From Listeria booriae (lineage in GTDB: Bacteria > Bacillota > Bacilli > Lactobacillales > Listeriaceae): DNA of 64,000 bases. The notes beneath the pieces are model-generated. The model did no database searches and was not told the origin of the DNA. It worked only from the letters and a program-made list of their open reading frames with translations. This document shows positions 42,173 through 50,938 of this stretch, piece by piece. Both the position numbers and the translations under genes were made by a program. The stretch spans positions 186,001-250,000 of the forward strand of contig NZ_JNFA01000011.1 of the NCBI RefSeq assembly GCF_000766865.1. Direction: 5' to 3'. Each line of letters opens with the position of its first letter. The first letter of the stretch is position 1.

Positions 42173-43279
42173 TTAAGCCTTCGCTAATATTTTTTCTATA
42201 AAATCATAGAATGCTTGACTAAAGTTATGTTCTTTGATTAATTCATCTTCATTTCCCATAAAATAGGTTGTCATTTCAGTGAGACATTCATCTTTCGGAA
42301 TAGTTACATGTGCATTTGGAAAATGTTTTTTACTTACTTGCCAAACATAATTATCTGCAATCTCTTTGAAATCTTTGTTTTTTCTCAATATGCTGGCTAA
42401 TATTACAAAATCAAAATGTGCCATATAATTATCCAATGACTTCTTGACAGCCTTGGATACTTCATCATTTTGTTTAAGATATTTTAATCCATTTTGATAT
42501 ATAGATACAGTTTCCTTAGATGTAGTAGAAAATTCTTCCTGTTTGAAATAGGAATCCAAAATCTCATGTAGCCTTAGATTTACTAAACTTGAGTAGAAGC
42601 TAACGAGAGAATTATGAGCAGATTCTTCAAACTGAGTTCCTTTTTCATCTTTTACTGCCTGGATAAAATATATTTCAGCATCTTGTAAAGATCTGTAGTT
42701 CGGTGTATTTCTCCGCCTATAATCATCGCTACTTAGTGTACTCTCAATAAACCTTCCATAATTCAGTGCTGCCATAGATTGATGTTTTGTAGTAGCTACC
42801 TCAAACAAATCAACAATCCTTCCCACTATATTTTCGAATTCAGAATCATTTATACCATACCAAGTTGTGTAAATATTCGCCAAACTTGATTCTGCATTTT
42901 TTTGACCTTGCTCTACGCATTTTTCACTGGCATTTATCCATTTATTGAACCACTTATCCTGCTTCACTGCTGTATTATACTTCCCTTTTTGCACATAGTA
43001 ATAAGCCAAAGTATCTGAGTAATCCTTTTCAGCATTCTCTACACCGTCTTGAACTGCATTGTTAAGAATCCTCTCTCCCTCTTCAGCATCACCTGTTACT
43101 ATGAGAAAACGTCCTAACATTCCCGGTGTTATATGTTTTGCTTCCACAGCTTGGGCAATGTTTTCTTTATATTTTTTTAGCTCACTTGGACTCGCCGCTT
43201 CCCAATCTTCCACTGTTCCGTATAGATTTTTGGCACTATTATAATTAATTCCACCCAGTATTTTTTTAAAAAAACTCAT
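42173..43279 (-). CDS. Helical-repeat (TPR/Sel1-like) protein, candidate immunity
   Basis: 368 residues from the ATG at 43279 (MSFFKKILGGINYNSAKNLY), with GAGGTG 7 bases upstream. It is all-helical with TPR-like pairs (GMLGRFLIVTGDAEEGERILNNAV, YSDTLAYYYVQKGKYNTAV, SSLANIYTTWYG). No membrane segment. It follows the toxin gene by 21 bases, so it is probably made with it and may bind and silence its C-terminal domain. Large helical-repeat immunity proteins are known but this family is not one I recognise. Confidence 0.6.
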   Translation of the reverse strand: MSFFKKILGGINYNSAKNLYGTVEDWEAASPSELKKYKENIAQAVEAKHITPGMLGRFLIVTGDAEEGERILNNAVQDGVENAEKDYSDTLAYYYVQKGKYNTAVKQDKWFNKWINASEKCVEQGQKNAESSLANIYTTWYGINDSEFENIVGRIVDLFEVATTKHQSMAALNYGRFIESTLSSDDYRRRNTPNYRSLQDAEIYFIQAVKDEKGTQFEESAHNSLVSFYSSLVNLRLHEILDSYFKQEEFSTTSKETVSIYQNGLKYLKQNDEVSKAVKKSLDNYMAHFDFVILASILRKNKDFKEIADNYVWQVSKKHFPNAHVTIPKDECLTEMTTYFMGNEDELIKEHNFSQAFYDFIEKILAKA

Positions 43280-43300
43280 GTCTGCACACCTCACTATTCA

Positions 43301-44765
43301 TCATTTCCCTAGTATTTCAATACCTCTTATGCCTTTGGGAATATTGAGTTTACTGTATATATCATTCCAGAATTCTTCTGGAATACCATCCTTCATCAAT
43401 CGTATAGTTGTCCCTTCTGCAAGGCCTTTTAAGTGCTTGCTTTGTTCATTTGATAGTACGTTTATCCGTAACGAATTGTCATCATTGAATTGAACAACTT
43501 TTTTAATGAATTTATCTACAGTTGCTTGATCATCAATATCTATGTCTATCCCATTGTGCCATTCTCTAATCCCAATCCCCGTATAAGCCCCATCTCCCAC
43601 ACCATGTGGCAATTGGAAATCATAGTACTTATTAATGATAGCCAATTGTTCTTCGGTAAAGCCACCACCTAGTTTCGATGACAGGTCTTTCAGACGATTT
43701 CGCTGAGTACCATACAAATCATTAAAATCCGAGGTGTCGAAATAATCGTGCCAGCCTTTGCCTAGGCTGGATTCGTCAATTGCTGCGGCTACTCGGCGGA
43801 CGTTGAATTTGCTGATGACTTTGGATGCGATGAGGCCAATGCCTTTTTCTCCTCCGATTAGTGTCATGCCTAGTAGTGGGTTTTTGATGGTTGTTACGGC
43901 TAGGTCGATTTTTCCCGCTATATTTTCTGCGTTGCCTGCGAGTTTGAGTGTGCTTGCGAGTGTTGAGCCTTCTTTTAGGCTTGTTCCTAGTTTTGTCACG
44001 AGGGCTCCTGCTCCGAACGATAGGCTTGAGGCGATGAAATCTACGCCTAGCCATACTTTGTCTTCAGTGTCTAGTATATCTCCTGTAATCATGTTTGTGC
44101 CGCCTGTGATTCCGACGACGGCTTTCGTGCCTAAATAAGCGAGCGCGGGGGCTGCTAACAGGAGGGAAGCGCCACCTGTGACAAATGCGGAGGCTACTAA
44201 GGCCACGCCTACCACGACGCTTAAACCGATGTCTACCCATTTTAGCCAGCCCGCATTGTTTTCATGCCAGGTTGACTTTAGTTCTTCAAATTCGCCTAGT
44301 TGGGTTGGATAGAATGCGCGGACTAAGTCGTCGTTGCTCATTCCTTTTAATTCTTTGATGGTGTCTTTGTCTGTAATTTCGCCATTTTCCATGAGTTGAT
44401 TGATTAGTTTTACGCGTTCGTCGTAGAGTATTTTAGCTGCATGGATAGGTGTGTCACTCGAGTTCAGTATTTGATCTAAGGTGTATTTGCTTTGTGTCGT
44501 GTAGGTCGAAGTCATCCCAGAATAAGTATCAGTGATGGTGTGTGTTTGGTCAAATGTGAGTTTGTTTGTTTTGTAGGTATTGTTCCCCTCATTGACATTA
44601 TCGAGTGTTTTTACTGCGTCATTCATTGCTTGGGTAATCTTTCCGTCAATGTTTTGCATGACTTCTTTGTGTATACGACCAGCTAAAGTGACGAGTTCGT
44701 TGGCGTGTTCGTATTTCTTTTTTAAGCCGCTTTTCCTTTGCTTGATAAAATTACTAACAATAAAT
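43301..44765 (-). pseudogene. N-terminally truncated T7SS toxin cassette
   Basis: The open frame runs from a stop at 44766 without a start codon or ribosome site. The first part (FIKQRKSGLKKKYEHANELVTLAGRIHKEV) is a helix of a lost WXG/LXG-type export domain. Then come a helical stretch, a Gly/Ala-rich hydrophobic segment (about residues 190-230, VDIGLSVVVGVALVASAFVTGG), a pre-toxin motif (GDILDTEDKVWLGVDFI) and an unknown toxin domain (about the last 140 residues: GKGWHDYFDTSDF ... EEFWNDIYSKLNIPKG). It may be an orphan cassette kept as a donor for recombination with the full toxin gene at 48854. An internal ATG (44659) could give a leaderless product. Confidence 0.65.
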
Positions 44766-44861
44766 CAGCACGGAAAGAGTTGATTTTAGATAATGAACCA
44801 CAAATTGATTATTAACATCATATGTACTTAATAAACTTCAACAAGCATCTAAACGCCTAGT

Positions 44862-45009
44862 ACCCATCTCCAATTCAAATAAGCTAGCTACATTATTTAA
44901 ATACACTGCACATAATCGCTTGGAGCTCAATTCCTAAATAATTTTGAATTACGACTATATTTTCCAAACTTCCTATCTCATCTGCAAACTGCTATGGTAT
45001 TTTTCTTAT
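44862..45009 (-). pseudogene. Decayed SUKH (SMI1/KNR4) gene copy
   Basis: About 150 bases clearly related to the start of the SUKH gene at 46169-46660: atagcagtttgcagatgag, aaacttcctatctcatctgc, ttcctaaataattttgaatt. The start codon position is ATA, and there are small deletions and stops. Only the first third is recognisable. The same in-frame TAG before QFADE is found in both copies. Confidence 0.65.
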
Positions 45010-45146
45010 CTTGTTTAATTGTTTAACTTAGCTATGCTAAAGGGCTACAAAAGATTATTTACAGCCCTTCAAACAACCAATATCAAATTGAACTCTCTGG
45101 GTATTCCAAAAAATATTTATCAATGATTTAATGAAAAATTTTTATA

Positions 45147-45857
45147 TTACTTGTAATTAACCATGTCATATGGGTAGTAAGGGGAATTTTGTAAGCTAGA
45201 ATCGTCTAGTTTCAGTATCTTTACTAGCGCTCCACTTTCGTAGCACCAATATCCGTTATATGTGTCATTCTTTCCTTTATGCGAGTCATACCAAGATATA
45301 TCATCATGCCCCGCATACCATAAATCGTTCAAATACTGAGACAGCTTATCTAAAGCACTATCTTTATCTGGCTCATTTATAACTCTATAAAGTTCACCAT
45401 ACGGTTCTGGGAAGACGAAAGTTTCTGAACTACTTGACCACTCTTTATCCCAACAACTAAGTAAATAGTCAACTAAATAATCTTCAAGAGCGTCACCTTT
45501 CACTAGGTTTTCTAATTCTTTAACATATTTTATTTCTATGTCCAACATGATTCCAATCGAAATCATCCATAGCAACCGGACATATCCACTCTCTTTATTC
45601 CATACTTTTGTCATTATTTCGACTAGACTTGGATATAATTTTTTTATTTCCTCAATTTCCGCTCCCATTGAATATAGGCAATTGAGCTTGTTGAAATATG
45701 ATGTTTGAATAATTATATATGCTCTTCTTAAACCTTCATCATCTTCTCCACGCTCTTCCCTCACCTTGTTCGCCATCATTTTGTATTTTTCAATTTTACG
45801 GTCCTCATTCTCTAAGTATGCTTTAAAATATGTTTTTTGCTTGATCTTATCTCTCAT
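45147..45857 (-). CDS. PoNi-type (DUF1910/DUF1911) immunity protein
   Basis: 236 residues. The N-terminal DUF1910 part (YFKAYLENEDRKIEKYKMMA) and the C-terminal DUF1911 part with WYAGHDDISWYDSHKGKNDTYNGYWCYESGALVKILKLDDSSL are the marks of PoNi, which protects against the PoNe DNase family of polymorphic toxins. No PoNe toxin gene is present in this window, so it is an orphan defence gene. Confidence 0.88.
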   Translation of the reverse strand: MRDKIKQKTYFKAYLENEDRKIEKYKMMANKVREERGEDDEGLRRAYIIIQTSYFNKLNCLYSMGAEIEEIKKLYPSLVEIMTKVWNKESGYVRLLWMISIGIMLDIEIKYVKELENLVKGDALEDYLVDYLLSCWDKEWSSSSETFVFPEPYGELYRVINEPDKDSALDKLSQYLNDLWYAGHDDISWYDSHKGKNDTYNGYWCYESGALVKILKLDDSSLQNSPYYPYDMVNYK

Positions 45858-46047
45858 AATTTTGTCTCCTTGCTAGAAATTTACCTAGACAATTTTTACG
45901 CTTAAAACTAAGCAGAACCCCTCCAAAATTCATGTCAAAGGGGGGAGTTACCAAATTAAATTCTGCAAACTCCTTATGACTTCATACCAAATAGTTGGCT
46001 CAACTGAATTTTTACAATGCTATGAATCATCAGCAAGTAGCCTTGCC

Positions 46048-46152
46048 CTATACAATCAGATCCAGTATCCGTCCCGCACTTTCAAACAAAGTCTGTTTCC
46101 CATCTAAATTAAGCAAAGAACTGTGAACTGATTTAGTCCACAGCACCTCATT
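46048..46152 (-). pseudogene. Tail relic of an immunity-type gene
   Basis: A 34-codon open end, EVLWTKSVHSSLLNLDGKQT followed by LFESAGRILDLIV and a stop, without a start. It resembles in style the tail LEQSLFDGEQTNVIDIIERG near 40570. Its position in a gene-free gap of the immunity array (45858-46168) suggests a decayed member of the array. Confidence 0.35.
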
Positions 46153-46168
46153 TTAACTTTGCATTGCC

Positions 46169-46660
46169 TCAGTCGTGCATCTTTTCTAAAAAAGCAGTAA
46201 AAGTGGTTGCTATACCTGTTAGATGTTCTCTTGCCAAATCCTCAACTTGCTCAGCGCTTAAACCTGCTTCATGCATCAAAGTCTCTTTTGCCTCAGTATT
46301 CTCATGGTTCCAGTAAACTACAGTTGGGCTGATTCCATTGTTATTGTAGTCAAAACAAATAAGATTTCCCGCTGGATCAAAAGCAAAAGGAATAACATCT
46401 GCAGGTACAGTGGGTTTATAATCATCAAAAACGTCTAAAATGAACTCATCACTATCCTTGTCAAAAGACAATAATGTACCAAAAACCTTCTCAGCGCCTG
46501 TCTCTAATTCAAATAATTCTGGTTCTAAACTAGCTCCATTATTTATTTGGACACACTCAACATAATCGTTTGGGAACTTAATTCCTAAATACTCTTGAAT
46601 TGCGATTATACCTTCCAAACTTACTACTTCATCTGCAAATTGCTATTCTACTTTTCCCAT
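46169..46660 (-). pseudogene. SUKH (SMI1/KNR4) immunity gene with early TAG
   Basis: The true start seems to be ATG at 46660 with AAGGAG upstream, but codon 6 is TAG (46643-46645): MGKVE-stop-QFADEVVSLEGIIAIQEYLG. After that the frame is complete to the normal end: FPNDYVECVQINNGAS, VPADVIPFAFDPAGNLICFDYN, PTVVYWNHE, FTAFLEKM. A TTG at 46618 could restart translation but has no ribosome site. The family binds secreted toxins in the cytoplasm. The copy at 44862 has a TAG at the same place. Confidence 0.75.
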
Positions 46661-46723
46661 CTTATTTATCTCCTTATGATTGTTTCGTTAACTCATCTCT
46701 TCTATGGGCTATAAAAAGATTAT

Positions 46724-47332
46724 TTATTTTGTGCTAAGCCATATATCATTATCCTCAGCATCCAAAACTGCTTTGATTTCATCATTATTAAAAATAACCA
46801 TATACTCAAAAGGTAACGCAAGAACCTTAATCAATTCTGGTCTGATTTTTAATAACTGATAAGCATAAAAAGCTTCTAACTCATCAGTATCATCTACTTC
46901 ATTGACCGCCCCACTATACCAGCCAGAGTCTCCTTTTTCTTGCCCATCACTACGCTGTAAGTATATATCGGATTTCTGGAGAATATTCTTGGCTACAACT
47001 ACCTTATCACTGAATTTGATTGTCTCACCATCTACGTTCACTTTTCGCAAAAAATGAGATTGTTGCAACTGAATCCATAAAGCCACTGTGAGATCGGTTG
47101 TCTCATCTTCAAATGGGTTGGTACTGAAATTAGGCACAGTGAGCTGAAAGGAGTCACCCGCTCCTCTTATAAAATAAACAGCCCAACCAATTTGAATGGA
47201 ATAGCCATCGATTATATTGCTAGTCTCAATATTTGACAAAAATTTATAAAGTAAATCAACTTGCGGTTTAAGTTTTGCTTCAGCTTTAACAGCTACACTC
47301 TTACCATTGATACTTCTTTTAAACTGCTTCAT
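46724..47332 (-). CDS. DUF2185 (Imm33-like) immunity protein
   Basis: 202 residues. The N-terminal part (about 1-105) is an alpha/beta domain of unknown kind (MKQFKRSINGKSVAVKAEAK, IQIGWAVYFIRG). The C-terminal part (about 110-190) has the DUF2185 pattern KVVVAKNILQKSDIYLQRSD, SGWYSGAVNEVDDTDELEAF. DUF2185 is found as Imm33-type immunity protein beside toxins. It lies between the GAD-like and SUKH genes in the array. Confidence 0.65.
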   Translation of the reverse strand: MKQFKRSINGKSVAVKAEAKLKPQVDLLYKFLSNIETSNIIDGYSIQIGWAVYFIRGAGDSFQLTVPNFSTNPFEDETTDLTVALWIQLQQSHFLRKVNVDGETIKFSDKVVVAKNILQKSDIYLQRSDGQEKGDSGWYSGAVNEVDDTDELEAFYAYQLLKIRPELIKVLALPFEYMVIFNNDEIKAVLDAEDNDIWLSTK

Positions 47333-47356
47333 CCATAGCCCGCTCCCTTTACCAAC

Positions 47357-47896
47357 TTATTGAATTGGCCCCATAAATTCAGTAATAATCATTATATGTT
47401 CTTTTAGCTTAACTTTTTTTAGATTATCTACTTTTTCAGCCCCACCTAATCCTAAAAGTGGAGTATACCCAAAACACTCTTCTTGTTTTAATGACCCGTG
47501 CTTTTCTACAGCCGAAAAATACTGAGTGGAATCTAATTCTTCTTCAACAAATTCCTCATCCTCTAAATCTGAGAAAAAATATTTAAAAGATATACCTTTT
47601 AATTGGCTTTTTCTATACTTAATTAGCATCAAGTATTTATTCTCTTCCCATGTTATAATATCGCCTAATCCAGTTGTAAATATTGGTATCGCTACATCAT
47701 TTCTGAAATATGATTCTTCTAAAACTTGCCTATAATCATTTGGGTTGACAACTTTTATATATCCATTAAAAAAACTACCAAATCCATGTAGCCTCCAAAT
47801 ATCTATTATTTCTTTTGGAAGACTGTCTTCATATTCTCTAATGATTTCTTGACTAGCAGATTCAACTGCTTTGAAGTCTGAAAAAATATTGTCCAT
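47357..47896 (-). CDS. GAD-like/DUF1851 immunity protein (chromosomal copy 2)
   Basis: 179 residues from ATG at 47896 (MDNIFSDFKAV), AAAGGA 9 bases upstream; an ATG three codons earlier is possible. Of the four copies in the window its N-terminus is most like the ICE copy at 7733 (TNIFDDFKTV versus DNIFSDFKAV). Other blocks: GFGSFFNGYIKVVNPNDY, PIFTTGLGDIITWEEN, ECFGYTPLLGLGGAEKVDNL. Confidence 0.83.
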   Translation of the reverse strand: MDNIFSDFKAVESASQEIIREYEDSLPKEIIDIWRLHGFGSFFNGYIKVVNPNDYRQVLEESYFRNDVAIPIFTTGLGDIITWEENKYLMLIKYRKSQLKGISFKYFFSDLEDEEFVEEELDSTQYFSAVEKHGSLKQEECFGYTPLLGLGGAEKVDNLKKVKLKEHIMIITEFMGPIQ

Positions 47897-48362
47897 CTGC
47901 CTCATTCCTTTGAAAATCAATGTGTTCTAACATTTAGATAGGTTCTGCTTAGTTGATTGGGAGTCATATTTTTGGCACATTTCAAGTTCACTTCGCCCTC
48001 TCGCGCAGTGTTTGTTTCCTTAAACCAAGTAAATTGCTAGCAATCAATTGTCACAAATAGAGTTTCTATAACAAAGAGGCGCACAAATTGAATGTTAAAA
48101 TCATATGTACTCACCTAGCTTTAATAAACACATAGGTAGCTATTCTTATGTAGCGAGACTTATTCAAATCTAGTATACAGAGAGAGCCATAATACCTATA
48201 TCGATAGCTCTCTCTATTTTTTTACATCTATTCAAATCTTTGCTATAGGGACTCTAACTATTCTTAAGCCATAGACTCCACTCTTTATTCCCATACTGCT
48301 AAAAATGGGGCAACATTTAGCCAATATATCAATTAATTTATATAGCTACTGTTTGATAATTT
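47897..48362. other. Gap in the immunity array, no gene seen
   Basis: About 465 bases with stops in every frame. It holds a terminator-like hairpin on + at 48179-48223. The rest is AT-rich and looks like decayed array material. Confidence 0.5.
48179..48223 (+). terminator. Terminator-like hairpin facing the wrong way
   Basis: AGAGAGAGC / GCTCTCTCT (9-bp stem, 19-base loop) followed by ATTTTTTT on the + strand, although all genes around are on the minus strand. It may end an antisense transcript or be a relic. Confidence 0.5.
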
Positions 48363-48833
48363 TTATCTTAATAAGTTCAAGAAAGTAGTAAAACTATCAC
48401 ACAAAAAATATGTGACGGGATCTAAATCTCCTGACTCTTCATGATTCCACACGCACACAGTAGGTTCTTCAGTACTATCTCTATAATCTAAACATACAAA
48501 ATCCCCTGCAAATAATACAGCTATCGGCAACAATTCAGTACCAACCAAATCCTCATCTGTAACAATACGCTCATCTAATTGAGTTTTAACAACACCGATA
48601 TCATAATATTCATTTTCATTGTTTCCAGTAACCTGTAGAATACATAGAAAACGATCTACTGTATACTCATGTTTATTACACAAAAAGCTATCTTTGATTG
48701 GTGAGGATCCATTGTACTTTTTTATAAATTCCTTATATGCGATGGGTAACTTTACTCGCCATTTGCGTTCTCTATCCAATAAAAGTGTTTCTTCTGGTAA
48801 AGGGGTGATAATCGTTCCCTCTCTAATGTCCAT
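48363..48833 (-). CDS. SUKH (SMI1/KNR4) immunity protein of the WHH toxin
   Basis: 156 residues from the ATG at 48833 (MDIREGTIITPLPEE), with AGGAGG upstream. SUKH pattern: LPIAYKEFIKKYNGSSPIKDSF, LVGTELLPIAVLFAGDFVCLDYRD, PTVCVWNHEESG. It follows the WHH nuclease toxin gene by 20 bases and should be its cognate immunity protein. SUKH proteins frequently accompany HNH/WHH nucleases. Confidence 0.85.
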   Translation of the reverse strand: MDIREGTIITPLPEETLLLDRERKWRVKLPIAYKEFIKKYNGSSPIKDSFLCNKHEYTVDRFLCILQVTGNNENEYYDIGVVKTQLDERIVTDEDLVGTELLPIAVLFAGDFVCLDYRDSTEEPTVCVWNHEESGDLDPVTYFLCDSFTTFLNLLR

Positions 48834-48853
48834 TTTTACTCCTCCTAAATATA

Positions 48854-50575
48854 TTATCTTGGTGCATCTGCCCACATTCCTGTTGTTCTTCCTCCATTAT
48901 GTGGTGTAATATTGTGTATACCAAACGGAATTAGTTCCATCTTTCCTGGTGTCTCAGTGTGATGCCATGTTCTTCCCGATCTTGTTCCTCCAATTTTTTT
49001 ATCTAGCCATCTAAATTGTTCCTTATCAGATAATTTCCAGAGTGATTCAGGTAAATCAACTGTCTCTTCAACCACACCTGCTTCAGCAAAATCAGCAAAT
49101 CCATATCTCATTCCATCCGATTTATGAACTTTCACATCAGGAATATGCCCTTTACCTATTGCCATTTCTTTTATTTTTCTTCTTTGTGAAGCAGATAAGC
49201 TGTCTCCACCTGGTATTGTATCATCCCAAGACCAAGGCTTATTGGACTCCACAGCCTCTTTGTATATTTTAGCATAGTCACCTAGAACATCTTCAAACTT
49301 CTTAGATCCCTCAATAAATTTACTGATATCCTTAATATTTGCTCCCCCGATGCCTTTGGCAAGAGTCTCAAATCTATGCACATTTTCTGCCGTATTATGA
49401 GCTATATGTAAGCTACCAGTTGTATCTTGTAACACAGCAATTCTTCTTGGGTTAAGGTTTCTTCCCCCAGCCTCCAAGACATCTAGTATTTTACCTGTCT
49501 GTACAGCGCCATTCTTCATCTGTGTTTTCATTGAGGTCGAGGTTATATTGGCAACATCCTTCAACACCTTCGGCACATTCCTTATCCGCTCTGCACTCTC
49601 ACGCAACGCTTGTTTGCCCATCGCGTCCAAGTTGGATAGTCCTTGTTTTGCGGTCTGTTTCAATGTTAGCTTACTTCCTGCTTGTACGGCATCCAGTGCT
49701 ACGCCGCCAGCTTTGGTTGCTGTGCTGAATGCGTGTAAGCCTTTTACGCCCGGAATAATGTCTAGCAACGCAAAAGCGCCTCGGGTCGCGCGTTCTCCGG
49801 CGTCCATTTCTCGTCCTGTTAGCCAGTCTTTTCCGGTCGCTGCGCTACTCAATTCTAGTGTACCATATGCTATGCCGAGTGCCAATCCTGCGGGTGGGCA
49901 GACGATGCTGGTTGCGATGATGACGACGGCAATGCCGATGTCTCGCCAGAATTCGATGTTTTGTTGGCCGTCTCGAATGGATTCGTATTCGAACGCTCGG
50001 GAACTGGATACCGCGGATTGGTACTGTTCGTATGTGAATTCTTGGTCGGGATTTTGTTTGCTGTATTCGGCGAATTGGGCTTTCAAGTTTGTTGCGAAGA
50101 AGTTGTCGCCTGCCATGATGTCGCTCAGTTTGATGCTGTCTTTTGGTACTTCCGTCGTCGTTTGTCCGTAGCCATAACCGTATGCGCCTGTGGATACGAT
50201 GGTCGTGGCACCGATGGTATTTTTTGTTTCGTAATCGTCAATGGATAGGTCGCGCATTTTTTCGGCGAATTTGTCGATGTCTTTGTAGAATGGTTCGTCA
50301 ATGACGCGTTCGACCATACTGCCTGCGTCGCTTGCGTAGTCGTGCAGCACTTCGATTTTTTCGAATAGTTGTTGGTATTTGCTTTCTCTGTCCGTAAAAC
50401 TAAATGAGATAACGCCGTCGCGGTCGTCTTTACGGATATCATTCTGGGCGTCTTCGAAGTTTCGATTGATGTCTTTTAAATAGTCTGTGACGCCTTTTCC
50501 CCAACCGAGGCCGATCAGGGTTTTTAGGGCATTTTTGGACTTGTCCCATGAATTGTTGCTGTATTTCACATCCAT
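48854..50575 (-). CDS. T7SS effector with WHH nuclease domain
   Basis: 573 residues. The helical N-terminal part (about 1-200, MDVKYSNNSWDKSKNALKTL) serves for export. A hydrophobic Gly/Ala segment (about 212-240, IGIAVVIIATSIVCPPAGLALG) and a pre-toxin region (DWLTGREMDAGERATRGAF then DIIPGVKGLHA) follow. The C-terminal nuclease has the WHH signature RTWHHTETPGKMELIPFGIH..T.H.GG (about 535-565), an HNH/endonuclease VII-type DNase. It is co-transcribed with the small helical partner upstream (18-base gap) and with a SUKH immunity gene downstream. Confidence 0.88.
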   Translation of the reverse strand: MDVKYSNNSWDKSKNALKTLIGLGWGKGVTDYLKDINRNFEDAQNDIRKDDRDGVISFSFTDRESKYQQLFEKIEVLHDYASDAGSMVERVIDEPFYKDIDKFAEKMRDLSIDDYETKNTIGATTIVSTGAYGYGYGQTTTEVPKDSIKLSDIMAGDNFFATNLKAQFAEYSKQNPDQEFTYEQYQSAVSSSRAFEYESIRDGQQNIEFWRDIGIAVVIIATSIVCPPAGLALGIAYGTLELSSAATGKDWLTGREMDAGERATRGAFALLDIIPGVKGLHAFSTATKAGGVALDAVQAGSKLTLKQTAKQGLSNLDAMGKQALRESAERIRNVPKVLKDVANITSTSMKTQMKNGAVQTGKILDVLEAGGRNLNPRRIAVLQDTTGSLHIAHNTAENVHRFETLAKGIGGANIKDISKFIEGSKKFEDVLGDYAKIYKEAVESNKPWSWDDTIPGGDSLSASQRRKIKEMAIGKGHIPDVKVHKSDGMRYGFADFAEAGVVEETVDLPESLWKLSDKEQFRWLDKKIGGTRSGRTWHHTETPGKMELIPFGIHNITPHNGGRTTGMWADAPR

Positions 50576-50593
50576 CTGTTGCTTTCCCCCTCT

Positions 50594-50938
50594 TTACTCG
50601 GGTAGGTCTAGTTTGGTGTAGAATTCCTGACCGAGTGACTGGTCTTGCTCCATCATCGTATTAATGGTATACGCGACTAGTCCTGCAATCTGAGAATAGT
50701 TGTCGTATAAATCCATTGCTTTTTTGTTGGCTTTATCGTATATTTCTAACGCTTTTTTTGCTTCTCCATCTTCGTAAAATTTGATTTTCCCGATGGCATC
50801 TGTGGTTTTATTAAGGTTCTCGAGTTCGACTATAATCGCGTTGATTTTGTTGAAAATAGCTGAGATTTCGTCGACGCTAATGGAGATGTCTGCTGCTCCA
50901 CCGCCTGCTCCTGCGCCTTCCATCATTTGATTAGCCAT
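50594..50938 (-). CDS. WXG100-like partner of the WHH toxin
   Basis: 114 residues from the ATG at 50938 (MANQMMEGAG), with AAGGAGGTGG upstream. A Gly/Ala-rich start, then two long helices (ISVDEISAIFNKINAIIVEL and KKALEIYDKANKKAMDLYDN), the hairpin form of Esx-like proteins. It overlaps the gene upstream by 8 bases. It probably pairs with the N-terminus of the toxin for export. Confidence 0.7.
   Translation of the reverse strand: MANQMMEGAGAGGGAADISISVDEISAIFNKINAIIVELENLNKTTDAIGKIKFYEDGEAKKALEIYDKANKKAMDLYDNYSQIAGLVAYTINTMMEQDQSLGQEFYTKLDLPE

Noticed and set aside
49548-50171. 207-aa frame antisense to the WHH toxin
   Set aside because: No ribosome site, composition typical of an antisense shadow; the toxin frame has clear domains.
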